Positions 17,555 to 25,259 of a stretch of DNA of 64,000 bases are shown piece after piece. Both the position numbers and the translations under genes were made by a program. The notes under the pieces were generated by a model. The model saw only the letters and a list, made by a program, of their open reading frames with translations. It made no database searches and was not told the DNA's origin. Each line of letters begins with the position of its first letter. The first letter of the stretch is position 1. Source of the stretch: Paeniglutamicibacter psychrophenolicus (lineage in GTDB: Bacteria > Actinomycetota > Actinomycetes > Actinomycetales > Micrococcaceae); assembly GCF_017876575.1 (NCBI RefSeq), contig NZ_JAGIOE010000001.1:3824443-3888442 (forward strand). The letters run 5' to 3'.

Positions 17555-17600
17555 TGGAGCCCGCTTCCGGATTCGCACCGAAGACCCCCTGTTTACAGGA
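17555..17600 (-). other. tRNA-Thr(TGT) 3'-end fragment, candidate attachment-site remnant
   Basis: On the minus strand, about 45 bases from the anticodon loop to CCA read like a tRNA: TGTAAACAGG, a T-arm GGTGCGAATCC (one base from GGTTCGAATCC), then AGCGGGC-T-CCA. The 5' half is missing. Such 3' halves are what tyrosine recombinases leave at island ends. It lies 34 bp after hipA. Confidence 0.5.
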
Positions 17601-17741
17601 CCTCGATTGCCCGAACGGCAGGGCCCCGACCCTAGGCTCGCCCGGAAACGCAAGGCGATCGCAGCCACCGCGCGCACCGCCGCCGCTCCCTTCCTTGCCA
17701 GGCCGGGCACATCAGCTGGAACGTCTCCCCACCAATGAAAA

Positions 17742-17783
17742 ATGCTCCCTCGCGCGGCTCTTGCGAACCGTTCGAGGGAGCAT
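17742..17783 (-). terminator. Intrinsic terminator after the TPR membrane protein gene
   Basis: An 11-bp stem (17742-17752 with 17773-17783), followed on the minus strand by TTTTTCATT, lies 18 bp past the stop codon. Confidence 0.85.
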
Positions 17784-17800
17784 CGCTCAGGCCTTGGCCT

Positions 17801-18250
17801 TTACTGCTTGCCCGCGGCCAGGTACAACCCGATGGCCTTGCGCATGGATTCGCGGGCCCGGCGGCGGTCTCCGGCGGCGTCGTAGGCCAGTGCCAGCCGG
17901 TGCCATGACTTCCACGACTCGGGGTTTGCCTCGACCTCTTCCTTGTACTGCACGAAGTCCTCGTCGGCCGCGGCCTTGACGATGCGACCCGAGGGTGTGC
18001 GGGGCAGGTTGTCCTCGGGCAGCAGCCCCTCGGAGGCCAGGATCGAGGCCATCTTTTGGGTGCGCGAACCGAAGAGCACTTCGCGGATCAGGATCCACAC
18101 CCCGACCAGCGGAATGACCAGGGCGGCAACGCCGATGACCTTGGCGATGGGCTCCTCGGCGGTGATGAAGCGGAGCGCCGAACCGAAGGCGGCCACCAGG
18201 TAGAACACGAAGAGCAGCAGGATGGCGCCGACCCAGAACTTGGTTTTCAT
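17801..18250 (-). CDS. Membrane-anchored TPR-like protein
   Basis: A 149-residue protein with two N-terminal membrane helices (WVGAILLLFVFYLVAAF; VIGVAALVIPLVGVWIL) and a C-terminal tetratricopeptide-like hairpin (WKSWHRLALAYDAAGDRRRARESMRKAIGLY). It follows dapB by 6 bp in the same operon, a pairing found in Micrococcaceae genomes. No enzymatic motif; probably a small scaffold. Its conservation beside dapB helps mark this as core chromosome. Confidence 0.75.
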   Translation of the reverse strand: MKTKFWVGAILLLFVFYLVAAFGSALRFITAEEPIAKVIGVAALVIPLVGVWILIREVLFGSRTQKMASILASEGLLPEDNLPRTPSGRIVKAAADEDFVQYKEEVEANPESWKSWHRLALAYDAAGDRRRARESMRKAIGLYLAAGKQ

Positions 18251-18256
18251 GCGCGC

Positions 18257-19015
18257 TTAGCGTCCCAACTCGAGGTAGCCGTCAAGGCCGTAGGTGAGAC
18301 CCGGGCGGGAGGCCACGGTCCGCAGGCCCAGCAGCACGCCGGGCATGAAGGAGGCGCGGTCGTAGGAGTCGTGGCGCAACGTGAGCTGCTCGCCTTCCCC
18401 GCCGAGCAGGACCTCTTGGTGGGCGACCAGGCCGCGCAGGCGCACCGAGTGCACGTGGATCCCATCGACCACCGCGCCGCGGGCGCCGTCGATCTGGGTC
18501 TCCGTGGCGTCCGGGCTCGCCGGGACGCCGGCGGCCGCACGCTCGGCGGCAATCAGTTCTGCGGTGCGTACGGCAGTGCCCGAGGGGGCGTCAACCTTGT
18601 TGGGGTGGTGGAGTTCAATGATTTCCACGGATTCGAAGTAGCGTGCCGCGGTGGCGGCGAAGGCGGAAGCCAACACCGAGCCCAGGGCGAAGTTCGGGGC
18701 GATGAGCACACCTGCTTCGGGGTGTTCGGCCAGCAGCGAGGTGAGGGATGCGCGCTTGGCGTCATCCCAGCCGGTGGTTCCGATCACGGCGTGGATGCCG
18801 TGCTCGACAGCGAAGCGCACATTGGCTTCGGTGCTTGCCGGGACGGACAGGTCCACCACGTGGGTGGCCCCGGTCTCCAACAGGATTTCCAGGGAATCCC
18901 CGCGGCCCAGCGCGGCCACCAGTTCCATGTCCGTGGCCGCATTGACGGCCTTGACGGCCTCGGCTCCCATTCGTCCCGCTGCGCCGAGGACGGCGACTTT
19001 CAGTGGTGCACTCAT
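18257..19015 (-). CDS. dapB: 4-hydroxy-tetrahydrodipicolinate reductase
   Basis: A 252-residue NAD(P)H enzyme that reduces the product of DapA in the lysine/diaminopimelate pathway. It has the nucleotide motif VAVLGAAGRMG at the N-terminus, the VIGTTGWDDAKRASL segment, the catalytic EIIELHHPNKVDAPSGTA motif, and a normal C-terminus (FMPGVLLGLRTV). It is first in an operon with the TPR membrane protein. Related genomes keep dapA a few genes away; here extra genes separate them. Confidence 0.95.
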   Translation of the reverse strand: MSAPLKVAVLGAAGRMGAEAVKAVNAATDMELVAALGRGDSLEILLETGATHVVDLSVPASTEANVRFAVEHGIHAVIGTTGWDDAKRASLTSLLAEHPEAGVLIAPNFALGSVLASAFAATAARYFESVEIIELHHPNKVDAPSGTAVRTAELIAAERAAAGVPASPDATETQIDGARGAVVDGIHVHSVRLRGLVAHQEVLLGGEGEQLTLRHDSYDRASFMPGVLLGLRTVASRPGLTYGLDGYLELGR

Positions 19016-19136
19016 GGGTTCCAGCCTATCTGGAAATCATTTGAGTCCCCGCCTCGATGACACCCGCTGCGCCATTCAGAATCGTGGGACGCCTTACTTC
19101 CACGAATGCAGCCGAATGCGCGGTGCGGAACGGGAT

Positions 19137-19343
19137 TCAGTCCTTCTTCTGTGGAATCCCGGCTCCCACGTGCACGACGAGAAATCGCCCAAACTCGTTG
19201 AGGTCAGCCAACCCCTACCTTCGCCGCTCATCTTTCGCGACCATCGCGCTGAGCGTTTCATAGAGTTCCTGAACGTGCTTCAATACGACGGCGTTTAGAA
19301 GCGCGGTTGCTGCAGTCTGCGACCCGATTGGGTCAGAACTCAC
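19137..19343 (-). pseudogene. Decayed second copy of the small gene at 24329-24535
   Basis: From GTG 19343 the frame reads VSSDPIGSQTAAT then HVQELYETLSAMVAKDERRR, then a TAG, then GLADLNEFGRFLVVHVGAGIPQKKD and a stop. The intact paralogue reads MSSDPIESRAAAT, ELSETLSAMVAEDERRK, ALAELNRFERFLVVHMGAKIPYKKK. The only disabling change seen is the in-frame stop in the middle. Function of the family is unknown. Confidence 0.75.
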
Positions 19344-19540
19344 GTCTTCTCCACCTTGCAACCCTCCTCTTTCGCAACCGGGCCGCCTATGGAGTTCGGC
19401 CGCCCTTCGACGATGGCCTAAACATGGAGCCGATCCGCCGAAAACATGGATGTCCAGCTCAATGCCGCAGGTATCGGGCATGGTTTCCAAGAACGCCCGG
19501 ACCCCCAGAGTGTCGTCTCGCCGGGAACTTCTGCGTTCAT
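19344..19540 (-). pseudogene. Truncated nucleotidyltransferase-like fragment
   Basis: An ATG at 19540 overlaps the preceding gene's stop (ATGA). After about 11 codons the signal shifts frame near 19507 into GVRAFLETMPDTCGIELDIHVFGGSAP, which resembles the first strand and GG[SA]A motif of small DUF6036-type nucleotidyltransferases. The expected T-D-x-D segment is missing, and the sequence runs into the decayed 68-residue gene. The family call is tentative. Confidence 0.4.
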
Positions 19541-19920
19541 GCAGTGGCCAGATCACGTTCGCGGATCCAGACATTCAAGGCCGCCATCTCTGGCGGCGTC
19601 TCGGTCCGGATCAAGTCCTTCATACGGTCGCCGACCGGATACAGCTTCTCGGACAAGAACACCGGTTCGGCCGACGGTCGGATACTTCGCGTCCATCCTG
19701 GAGACGGTGTTCCAGTTTTCCGGGAAACCCAACAGGTTATGGCGCCGAGCGCGGTCAGATACTGCGGGTCCGTGATGCTTGGAGCCGTCAGCATCAGGGC
19801 GCGCCCTGCCTTGAGCGAAACGCTGGCGTAATCGCCGATCAGGCGAAGAAAGAATTCATGGTCGCCCGCATTTATTGTCCTCTCAAATTCATGTTGGAAG
19901 TCCCTCTGCGTGTTCCTCAT
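19537..19920 (-). CDS. Accessory protein of a nucleotidyltransferase pair (hypothetical)
   Basis: A 127-residue protein from ATG 19920. The C-terminal half (AITCWVSRKTGTPSPGWTRSI, FLSEKLYPVGDRMKDLI, TPPEMAALNVWIRERDLATA) matches a pattern I know from actinobacterial genes that immediately precede DUF6036-type nucleotidyltransferases: a tryptophan-containing helix, a proline turn, and an ending of the form rNvwi..dLa.A. The next gene is coupled by ATGA but truncated, so this one may no longer function. No catalytic residues are recognisable. Confidence 0.55.
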   Translation of the reverse strand: MRNTQRDFQHEFERTINAGDHEFFLRLIGDYASVSLKAGRALMLTAPSITDPQYLTALGAITCWVSRKTGTPSPGWTRSIRPSAEPVFLSEKLYPVGDRMKDLIRTETPPEMAALNVWIRERDLATA

Positions 19921-20094
19921 TGGGGAGCCGACACGGTTGTCCGCGCCCGGGCCTTTCCTGGGTCGAATGCATGTTGAACAGGCATCGGTACAACCGCGTT
20001 CAACGTTGGCGTCGATTGTGCGGCGAAGCAGCGACCTGTCAGTTTGCTGGTACCGGGCCGGGCAAAGATCGGGCACACGATCGTTAGATCCTTG

Positions 20095-20982
20095 TTAATT
20101 GGTTTCAACCCTTCGAAATCTCGAGCAGAATGCTGCCAGCCAAGTGTCAACGTCAGCAAGCAGGTCCTGCTCTCGAAACCTTGCCGCTAGGCTGTCGACC
20201 ATGTGCTCGCGGACGATCGTGGCATTTTGTGCAGAATACATTCCCATGAGGAGATCTGCCCCCTCGTTTACGACTTCACGAATCTCAGCATGCGCTCGTG
20301 CGTGCATCATCATGGTCTCGGCAACTTCATCGCCGCGGGTGACCATCATCAGCAAGGCGACGTCGCCGGAGTCTTTCGGTCGCAGTCGGTCGGGATGCCG
20401 CTCCAACTCAGCCAATCTCTCGTGGATTTTGTGGGCTTTCGCGACCAGGAGCGCTGCGGGACCAGCCACATACGCTTTGGCGGATATGGATGGCTGCGTG
20501 TCCATCGTTGACAGTTTGGTAAGGATTCGGTCATGGACGGCCAATTCCAAACCATAAGACTGGGTCGTCGCCTTGTCCTGTCCTGCGATCTTTGCCGTGC
20601 GCCCCTTCTTGCCCGCGTAAACTGCAGGCACCAGCAGATCGATAGTAGTTCGTTGCTCCCACGCCATATCTCGCTCGCTGCCATACCCGTAAATACCCGG
20701 ACGATCCTCCAGCGCCGGTTCCATGCCAATGGAAGCCATGAGTTCCAAGATCTTAGGTTCTTCCGCAACAAATACCGGGTTGATGACGAGATCACCGTCT
20801 CTTGTCGCTTCCATGTCTATAGGCCCCCACATCTCTTGGACCCAAACGTGGACAGCATGAGCGCCAACAATGGTTAGCGCATCCAGATGCGGTGCCAGCG
20901 CACCGATGGTCTCGATGAGCAACCGCCTGGAACGTGCGGCTCCATATCGGGCATCCTCCATACGATGTTGGCCGTGATTCAT
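20095..20982 (-). CDS. AbiEii-like nucleotidyltransferase of a toxin-antitoxin/defence pair
   Basis: A 295-residue protein with a minimal polymerase-beta nucleotidyltransferase core: TIVGAHAVHVW as the G-x-A strand-helix, and EATRDGDLVINP with the paired aspartates about 20 residues later. Later helices (SAKAYVAGPAALLVAKAHKIHERL; DSGDVALLMMV) resemble AbiEii/MenT-type toxins, in which a lysine and aspartate complete the site. The ATG overlaps the stop of the upstream HTH gene by 4 bp. AbiE-type systems block phage growth or act as type IV toxin-antitoxin modules; here the partner is an XRE protein, not the winged-helix AbiEi. Confidence 0.65.
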   Translation of the reverse strand: MNHGQHRMEDARYGAARSRRLLIETIGALAPHLDALTIVGAHAVHVWVQEMWGPIDMEATRDGDLVINPVFVAEEPKILELMASIGMEPALEDRPGIYGYGSERDMAWEQRTTIDLLVPAVYAGKKGRTAKIAGQDKATTQSYGLELAVHDRILTKLSTMDTQPSISAKAYVAGPAALLVAKAHKIHERLAELERHPDRLRPKDSGDVALLMMVTRGDEVAETMMMHARAHAEIREVVNEGADLLMGMYSAQNATIVREHMVDSLAARFREQDLLADVDTWLAAFCSRFRRVETN

Positions 20983-21686
20983 TTCGCCGCGCGCGCTGAC
21001 TTGGCGAATGCCGGCAAGAGACTGAGGGCAACGTCAGCCTGACGTCCTGGAGACGCCAGAGCATCCAGCATTCCCCATTCTGGGCTCAGCATGGCAGTGC
21101 CCTGCACGTGGCGAACATACCTTTTTGTACTATCCGTGGATGGCAGGACAACGACACCGGCTTTTGCAGAGGGAGTCATGTCCGGAAGATCCGTGATTTC
21201 TTCAGGATTATCGACGTAGACAACGGGGGTGAATGAACTCGTTTGGGAAATGTCGCCGGAGACAGCTTCCAGTGACGAGACAACCGGGTTCGTTCCTTGG
21301 TCCGTAAGTCGCTGCAGAAATTCTTCAAGGGAGCTCTCAAGGGCAAATAAGCGCGCACCCCGCCTCTTGGCAACAGGTGCTAGATTCGCGGTTTGGGCAA
21401 GTTTTCCGATGAGTCGTGGCCGCTCGTCTTCGGTGGAATTCCGGATTCGTTCCAGGGCCGCCGCATACGGCAAGTCGCTACCTGATTCGGTCAGTGTTTC
21501 CGAGAGCCGGAAGCCGGCACCTGAGGCGATCCGTTGCAGCATCGCATACGTTGGTTCAACCACTCCAGACTCAATCCTGGTAATTGTTGATGCGGGCAGG
21601 CCAATTAGCTCAGCAAATGCCGTCTTGCTGAGCTGTCGCTTGAGGCGCATTCGCATAACTATGGACGCCGCAGTGGAAGTAGCCAT
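20979..21686 (-). CDS. XRE-type regulator/antitoxin partner of the nucleotidyltransferase
   Basis: A 235-residue protein. Residues about 10-65 form a helix-turn-helix (LKRQLSKTAFAELIGLPASTITRIESG) followed by PTYAMLQRIASGAGFRL. The long C-terminal half (FTPVVYVDNPEEITDLPDM; ADVALSLLPAFAKSA) is unlike ordinary repressors and could contact the nucleotidyltransferase. ATG 21686 is preferred to the open extension at 21713. It is the first gene of a two-gene operon with ATGA coupling. Confidence 0.65.
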   Translation of the reverse strand: MATSTAASIVMRMRLKRQLSKTAFAELIGLPASTITRIESGVVEPTYAMLQRIASGAGFRLSETLTESGSDLPYAAALERIRNSTEDERPRLIGKLAQTANLAPVAKRRGARLFALESSLEEFLQRLTDQGTNPVVSSLEAVSGDISQTSSFTPVVYVDNPEEITDLPDMTPSAKAGVVVLPSTDSTKRYVRHVQGTAMLSPEWGMLDALASPGRQADVALSLLPAFAKSARAAK

Positions 21687-21902
21687 ACAAAAACCATAGT
21701 CCCGCCCTTGCATATATGCAAGGGATGTAAATCGTGCTGCGGGCGCCTTCCCCCAGCCAGCATGACGGGGTTGGCCGGTTCTGAAGAAAAGGGAAGGCGT
21801 CTAGGAACAAGGTTATTGCGGCTTCTCAGACGCGACCGGCTGGCCCTTAGCTTGGTGCAATGAATTGAGGCCATTTCCAATTCCTGAACCATGAACATCA
21901 AT

Positions 21903-22110
21903 TTAGGCGCTGCCCACCCGTTCGTTCTCGCTGTCGGCGAAGAACTGGTCCTTCCACACCGGCGGGTGGGCCGTGACTTCCTCCACCAGGTCTCGGCAAG
22001 CCTCGAACGCCGCGCCGCGGTGGGCCGATGCTGTCGCGACTACCTGTGCCGCGGCCCCGATGCGTAGTTCCCCGGTCCGATGGGCCGCTACGAGCCAGGG
22101 TGATGGGCGG
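21903..22110 (-). pseudogene. 3' fragment of a second moaE
   Basis: The frame ends WKDQFFADSENERVGSA and begins to match near VAAHRTGELRIGAAAQV. It is clearly homologous to the last 65 residues of the intact MoaE at 25260-25709 (AAHRVGELHIGDSALV ... WKEQFFADGEVEWVGSA), but with many substitutions at protein and DNA level. The first 80 residues are absent. It is a diverged copy, not a recent duplication. Confidence 0.75.
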
Positions 22111-22232
22111 CCCGCGTCAGGCTCCGATGGGTGCCGGCTCCTGCCCGGACTGGTCAAAATGGCTCCCGGCCGCGGCAGCGCTGCCGCATGCCACCACCGC
22201 GGCGGTCAAGGGACCTATTGCGGGCAGCAAAA

Positions 22233-22262
22233 AGGCCGCCGGAAAACAGTGCTTCCGGCGGC
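22233..22262 (-). terminator. Intrinsic terminator after the DUF6953 gene
   Basis: An 11-bp stem (GGCCGCCGGAA with TTCCGGCGGCC) followed on the minus strand by TTTTTGC lies 12 bp beyond the stop codon. Confidence 0.8.
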
Positions 22263-22274
22263 CCATCGGTGGTT

Positions 22275-22517
22275 CTAGCTGGCGTCGATGACGTACCAGC
22301 AGCGATCCTCGCGGTTCCAACCCACCGAGGCATCGCGCAATTTGCGCAAGGACTTCAGGACGTCGCGGTTGATGGCCGGGTGCCCGTTTTCGTGGGTGTA
22401 GACCCACTCGTCGCCGAAGGCCTCCGCAATGCGTGGCACGAGGGCTTCCTGGTGGACGGTCTTCTCTTCGTGGATCGCATCAAGGATCCACTGGGCAATT
22501 TCTGGGGCATTGGTCAT
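22275..22517 (-). CDS. Small DUF6953-like protein
   Basis: An 80-residue protein: an N-terminal helix (EIAQWILDAIHEEKTVHQEALVPRI), then FGDEWVYTHENGHPAINRDVL, and a C-terminal strand pair (ASVGWNREDRCWYVID). The spacing of the ENGxxAI and W-x-R-x-x-x-C-W elements is that of DUF6953-type proteins of unknown function, widespread in soil bacteria. Monocistronic, with its own terminator. Confidence 0.65.
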   Translation of the reverse strand: MTNAPEIAQWILDAIHEEKTVHQEALVPRIAEAFGDEWVYTHENGHPAINRDVLKSLRKLRDASVGWNREDRCWYVIDAS

Positions 22518-22777
22518 CTACTCAGGGTACTGGGGTCCGGGGCGCAGCACACAACGCGCCCCTGTGGGGAATCGTCTTCACCGCCCGCGCATTCCTATGG
22601 GACAAAACCAAGAGAGTCGCTCCCGATGGGCGCAGGCGGTCCCACAGCAGCGGTATCGTACCCATCTCGGACGTCGAAGCCGTTCCCGGGCTCCAATGCT
22701 CTGCCCTGCGTCAGGACCGCTCGTGTTGGAGAGACGCAGGCGGGCTCTGTGTCTTCAATTCCTCGGAATCGCACGCT

Positions 22778-23878
22778 TCACCCCGGTTGGACGAGCAGGC
22801 GGACCTGCTCGACGAATATGGCCTGACGCTGTTTCCTGGAAGATTCCCATTCCTCCTCCAGAGCTTCCTCATCCAAGGCATCCTCGTCGGGGGCCTCGGA
22901 CTCATCGTATTCGGCCCAAAGGAGGTACGCGCCGTATATCCCGCCGAGCAGGTCTTCCAGGAGATCCGGAGCGGGCCTACGGGGATCGAGATAGGACAGA
23001 CTGGTCTTCCCCTCGAAATCGGTGCGATACAGCGGCATCTTCGCAGGCTCCCTCGCTGGTGCGATGGCGTATCCATCGGCGACGGCCATCGCGATGCGGA
23101 TCAACTCGCTGACGACGTCGTATGGATCGTCCCCTTCGATCAGCCGAGCCAACACTTCGGTCGGTGTCGCGACTGAGAGCTCTTCAATGTTGTCGGCTTC
23201 CATGACAACGGACTCTGCACCGATCCCGCTCAGGCTGGCGGCTACTCGTGCGGCGGCCAATAGCCATTGCCCGGCGGCCACCGACGCCGAGGTGGGGTCG
23301 ACCTGCTCCCGAAGCTCGCGGGAACCGAACGGATCGGCCTGCAGGAGGGCGAAGGCGACAGCGACCTGGGTGGGTGACGCCGACGCGCGCGACAACAGGA
23401 TGGCCTGGGCGGCTCGGTCCGTGAGATCACCTGATTCGGCCCGCTCGATGGTCCGGATCTCTTCATCAACTTCGATGGAGATAGCATCCGTGAATTCTGG
23501 GTTTCCGATCTCGTGAAGCAGGCGGCCGAGCTGCTGAGCCGAACCTTCGATGCCGCCGTAGGGCTGCACCAAGTATCCATTCATCGGAAGATTCGGATTC
23601 CTGAGCGCGTGTGCAACCCGGCCAATCTCTTCACGTTCCATTTCCCGTCGCCATCCCTCGGAGTTGGGTGATAGATCGTCCAACGCTGCGGAGGCGGGGT
23701 CTGTATAGGTGTGCCACAGTGTGCGGGAGAGTGCTGTCATCGTGGTGGCGATCTGGCGGTGGATATCCGTATCTTCGATGCCGTCGAAGTGCCAGACATC
23801 GCTGACTGTTTCCCCACCTGGTGTCGATAAAATCCGGACAAGTTGTCGCCGGGACGGATCCACTGCGTAGCGCGTCAT
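22778..23878 (-). CDS. Hypothetical protein with acidic C-terminus
   Basis: A 366-residue soluble protein I do not recognise. The ATG at 23878 has an AGGAGG ribosome site six bases upstream. The N-terminal third (RYAVDPSRRQLVRIL, WHFDGIEDTDIHRQ) looks like two beta-strands plus helices, the middle is helical, and residues about 325-350 form a strongly acidic run of Asp/Glu. There is no signal peptide, membrane segment or known catalytic motif. It lies alone in the mosaic region 19-25 kb with ordinary GC and codon use. Confidence 0.6.
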   Translation of the reverse strand: MTRYAVDPSRRQLVRILSTPGGETVSDVWHFDGIEDTDIHRQIATTMTALSRTLWHTYTDPASAALDDLSPNSEGWRREMEREEIGRVAHALRNPNLPMNGYLVQPYGGIEGSAQQLGRLLHEIGNPEFTDAISIEVDEEIRTIERAESGDLTDRAAQAILLSRASASPTQVAVAFALLQADPFGSRELREQVDPTSASVAAGQWLLAAARVAASLSGIGAESVVMEADNIEELSVATPTEVLARLIEGDDPYDVVSELIRIAMAVADGYAIAPAREPAKMPLYRTDFEGKTSLSYLDPRRPAPDLLEDLLGGIYGAYLLWAEYDESEAPDEDALDEEALEEEWESSRKQRQAIFVEQVRLLVQPG

Positions 23879-23884
23879 TCGCAC

Positions 23885-24328
23885 CTCCTGATGTCATCGT
23901 CGCACAGGAAGGACCGGCGACGACGACAAACACCGCAGAGTTTTCCGCGGTATCCGGGTATGTGCAGCAAGGGCACAGAATTGTCGTGTCCAGGACAAGA
24001 TTTGTCATCACATTGATTGAGGTGCAGGGTTTTGCCCTCGAACAAGGAAACTTGGGACTGGAAGTAGTGCCTTGGCGTTAATTCGCCCCGCTGCTATACG
24101 GACGCGGCACTGCAAATACGCGTTCCGCTTGGCTGCGGTTGTTTGCGGTTCGCCTTCAGCCGTAGGGCGTCCCACCATGCAGCCGGGCATTACTGTTTGC
24201 GTCCTGCTAAGAGTGTGGCTCACAGATGTTCCACTTGGCCAGCGGCCTGCCCACGAGGGTGCTGTGGAGGCCCGCACCAACAGGTGTACGTAATTCACGC
24301 GCCGCACGGCTTGCTTAAGGGGAGTGAT
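23885..24328. other. Intergenic stretch, no supported gene
   Basis: About 440 bp. Short open frames on both strands lack motifs and ribosome sites. No hairpin terminator or repeat stood out. Confidence 0.5.
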
Positions 24329-24535
24329 TCACTTCTTCTTGTAAGGAATCTTGGCGCCCATGTGCACGACGAGAAAACGCTCAAATCGGTTGAGCTCGGC
24401 CAGGGCTCGCTTTCGGCGTTCGTCCTCTGCGACCATCGCGCTGAGCGTTTCGGAGAGCTCCTGCATACTCTGCAGTGCAACGGAGACTGGGCGCTCAGTT
24501 GCAGCGGCCCGTGATTCGATTGGGTCTGAACTCAT
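24329..24535 (-). CDS. Small basic protein paired with a membrane protein (unknown)
   Basis: A 68-residue protein, helical and charged (SMQELSETLSAMVAEDERRKRALAELNRF) with a hydrophobic strand (RFLVVHMGAKIP) and a YKKK end. Its ATG overlaps the stop of the upstream membrane-protein gene by 4 bp. A second, stop-containing copy lies at 19137-19343 without the membrane partner. Conservation of the C-terminal strand and lysine tail between the diverged copies argues that this is a real protein. Confidence 0.65.
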   Translation of the reverse strand: MSSDPIESRAAATERPVSVALQSMQELSETLSAMVAEDERRKRALAELNRFERFLVVHMGAKIPYKKK

Positions 24536-25152
24536 GGCTTGTCCTCCCTGGAACTCTCTTCGATCGTAACTTCATTTCTCAACAAGTTCGTCAGCTTCTT
24601 GACGACCTCGTCGAAAAGTCTCCGAGCCGAATCGTCAACCAAATTCGGGTTGTCGACGTGATTGCGGGCCAGAAACTCAACAAGATTGGCGCCCATCAAG
24701 ATTGACTGTTCGTTTCCCGAAACCAACTGGTCCAAGGCATACTGCGTCCTCGACCACCAATCAGCCTTGCGGTCGGCTGCTTGCTTTTGCTTGAGCGCCC
24801 GCCAGGCTACAAATGCAATGATCAGGGTTGCTCCGGCCGTGAAAAAGTGTGCAGGGATCTTCGACGAAGCAATTATCCAGAGACCTCCAAGGCCCGAATC
24901 AACATATTTATTCACGGCGGGGAAGGCGAAGTAACTTACCGCGGCTATCCCGGGAACCAGGCAGATTAAGATGAACGCCCAGACCTTGGGCGCCTTTAGG
25001 GCCACGCCAAGCGCCCTGAAGAAGCCTCTCTTCGATAGGTGGGTTCGTTGCTTGTTTCTTGGGCGCAGGTTGATGCTTGATGACGATTCCATCGCGGTTC
25101 GCGGTTCCCTATCGGATGCTGCACCGGGCACGGCAACATCCGCAGACGCCAT
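24532..25152 (-). CDS. Two-helix membrane protein with cytoplasmic C-terminal domain (unknown)
   Basis: A 206-residue protein. A basic N-terminal region (about residues 30-45) precedes two membrane helices (VWAFILICLVPGIAAVSYFAF; FFTAGATLIIAFVAWRAL). The cytoplasmic C-terminal helix bundle contains SGNEQSILMGANLVEFLARNH and LFDEVVKKLTNLLRNEV. The topology recalls membrane-anchored partners in small toxin or phage-defence modules, but I see no enzymatic motif. It is coupled to the 68-residue gene. Confidence 0.6.
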   Translation of the reverse strand: MASADVAVPGAASDREPRTAMESSSSINLRPRNKQRTHLSKRGFFRALGVALKAPKVWAFILICLVPGIAAVSYFAFPAVNKYVDSGLGGLWIIASSKIPAHFFTAGATLIIAFVAWRALKQKQAADRKADWWSRTQYALDQLVSGNEQSILMGANLVEFLARNHVDNPNLVDDSARRLFDEVVKKLTNLLRNEVTIEESSREDKP

Positions 25153-25259
25153 CGTTGTTTTCTTGCCGGGGTTTTCGTTGGTTTCCAGGCTGAAAGCGTA
25201 AGCACGTTGCCTTCCGGCATGTGCTCCGGCCCAACCAACTGTGGGCAGCTAACGATGCA

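Noticed and set aside
22433-23176. Plus-strand frame of 247 codons opposite the 366-residue hypothetical gene
   Set aside because: The minus-strand frame is longer, has an AGGAGG start and better composition; the plus frame is its shadow.
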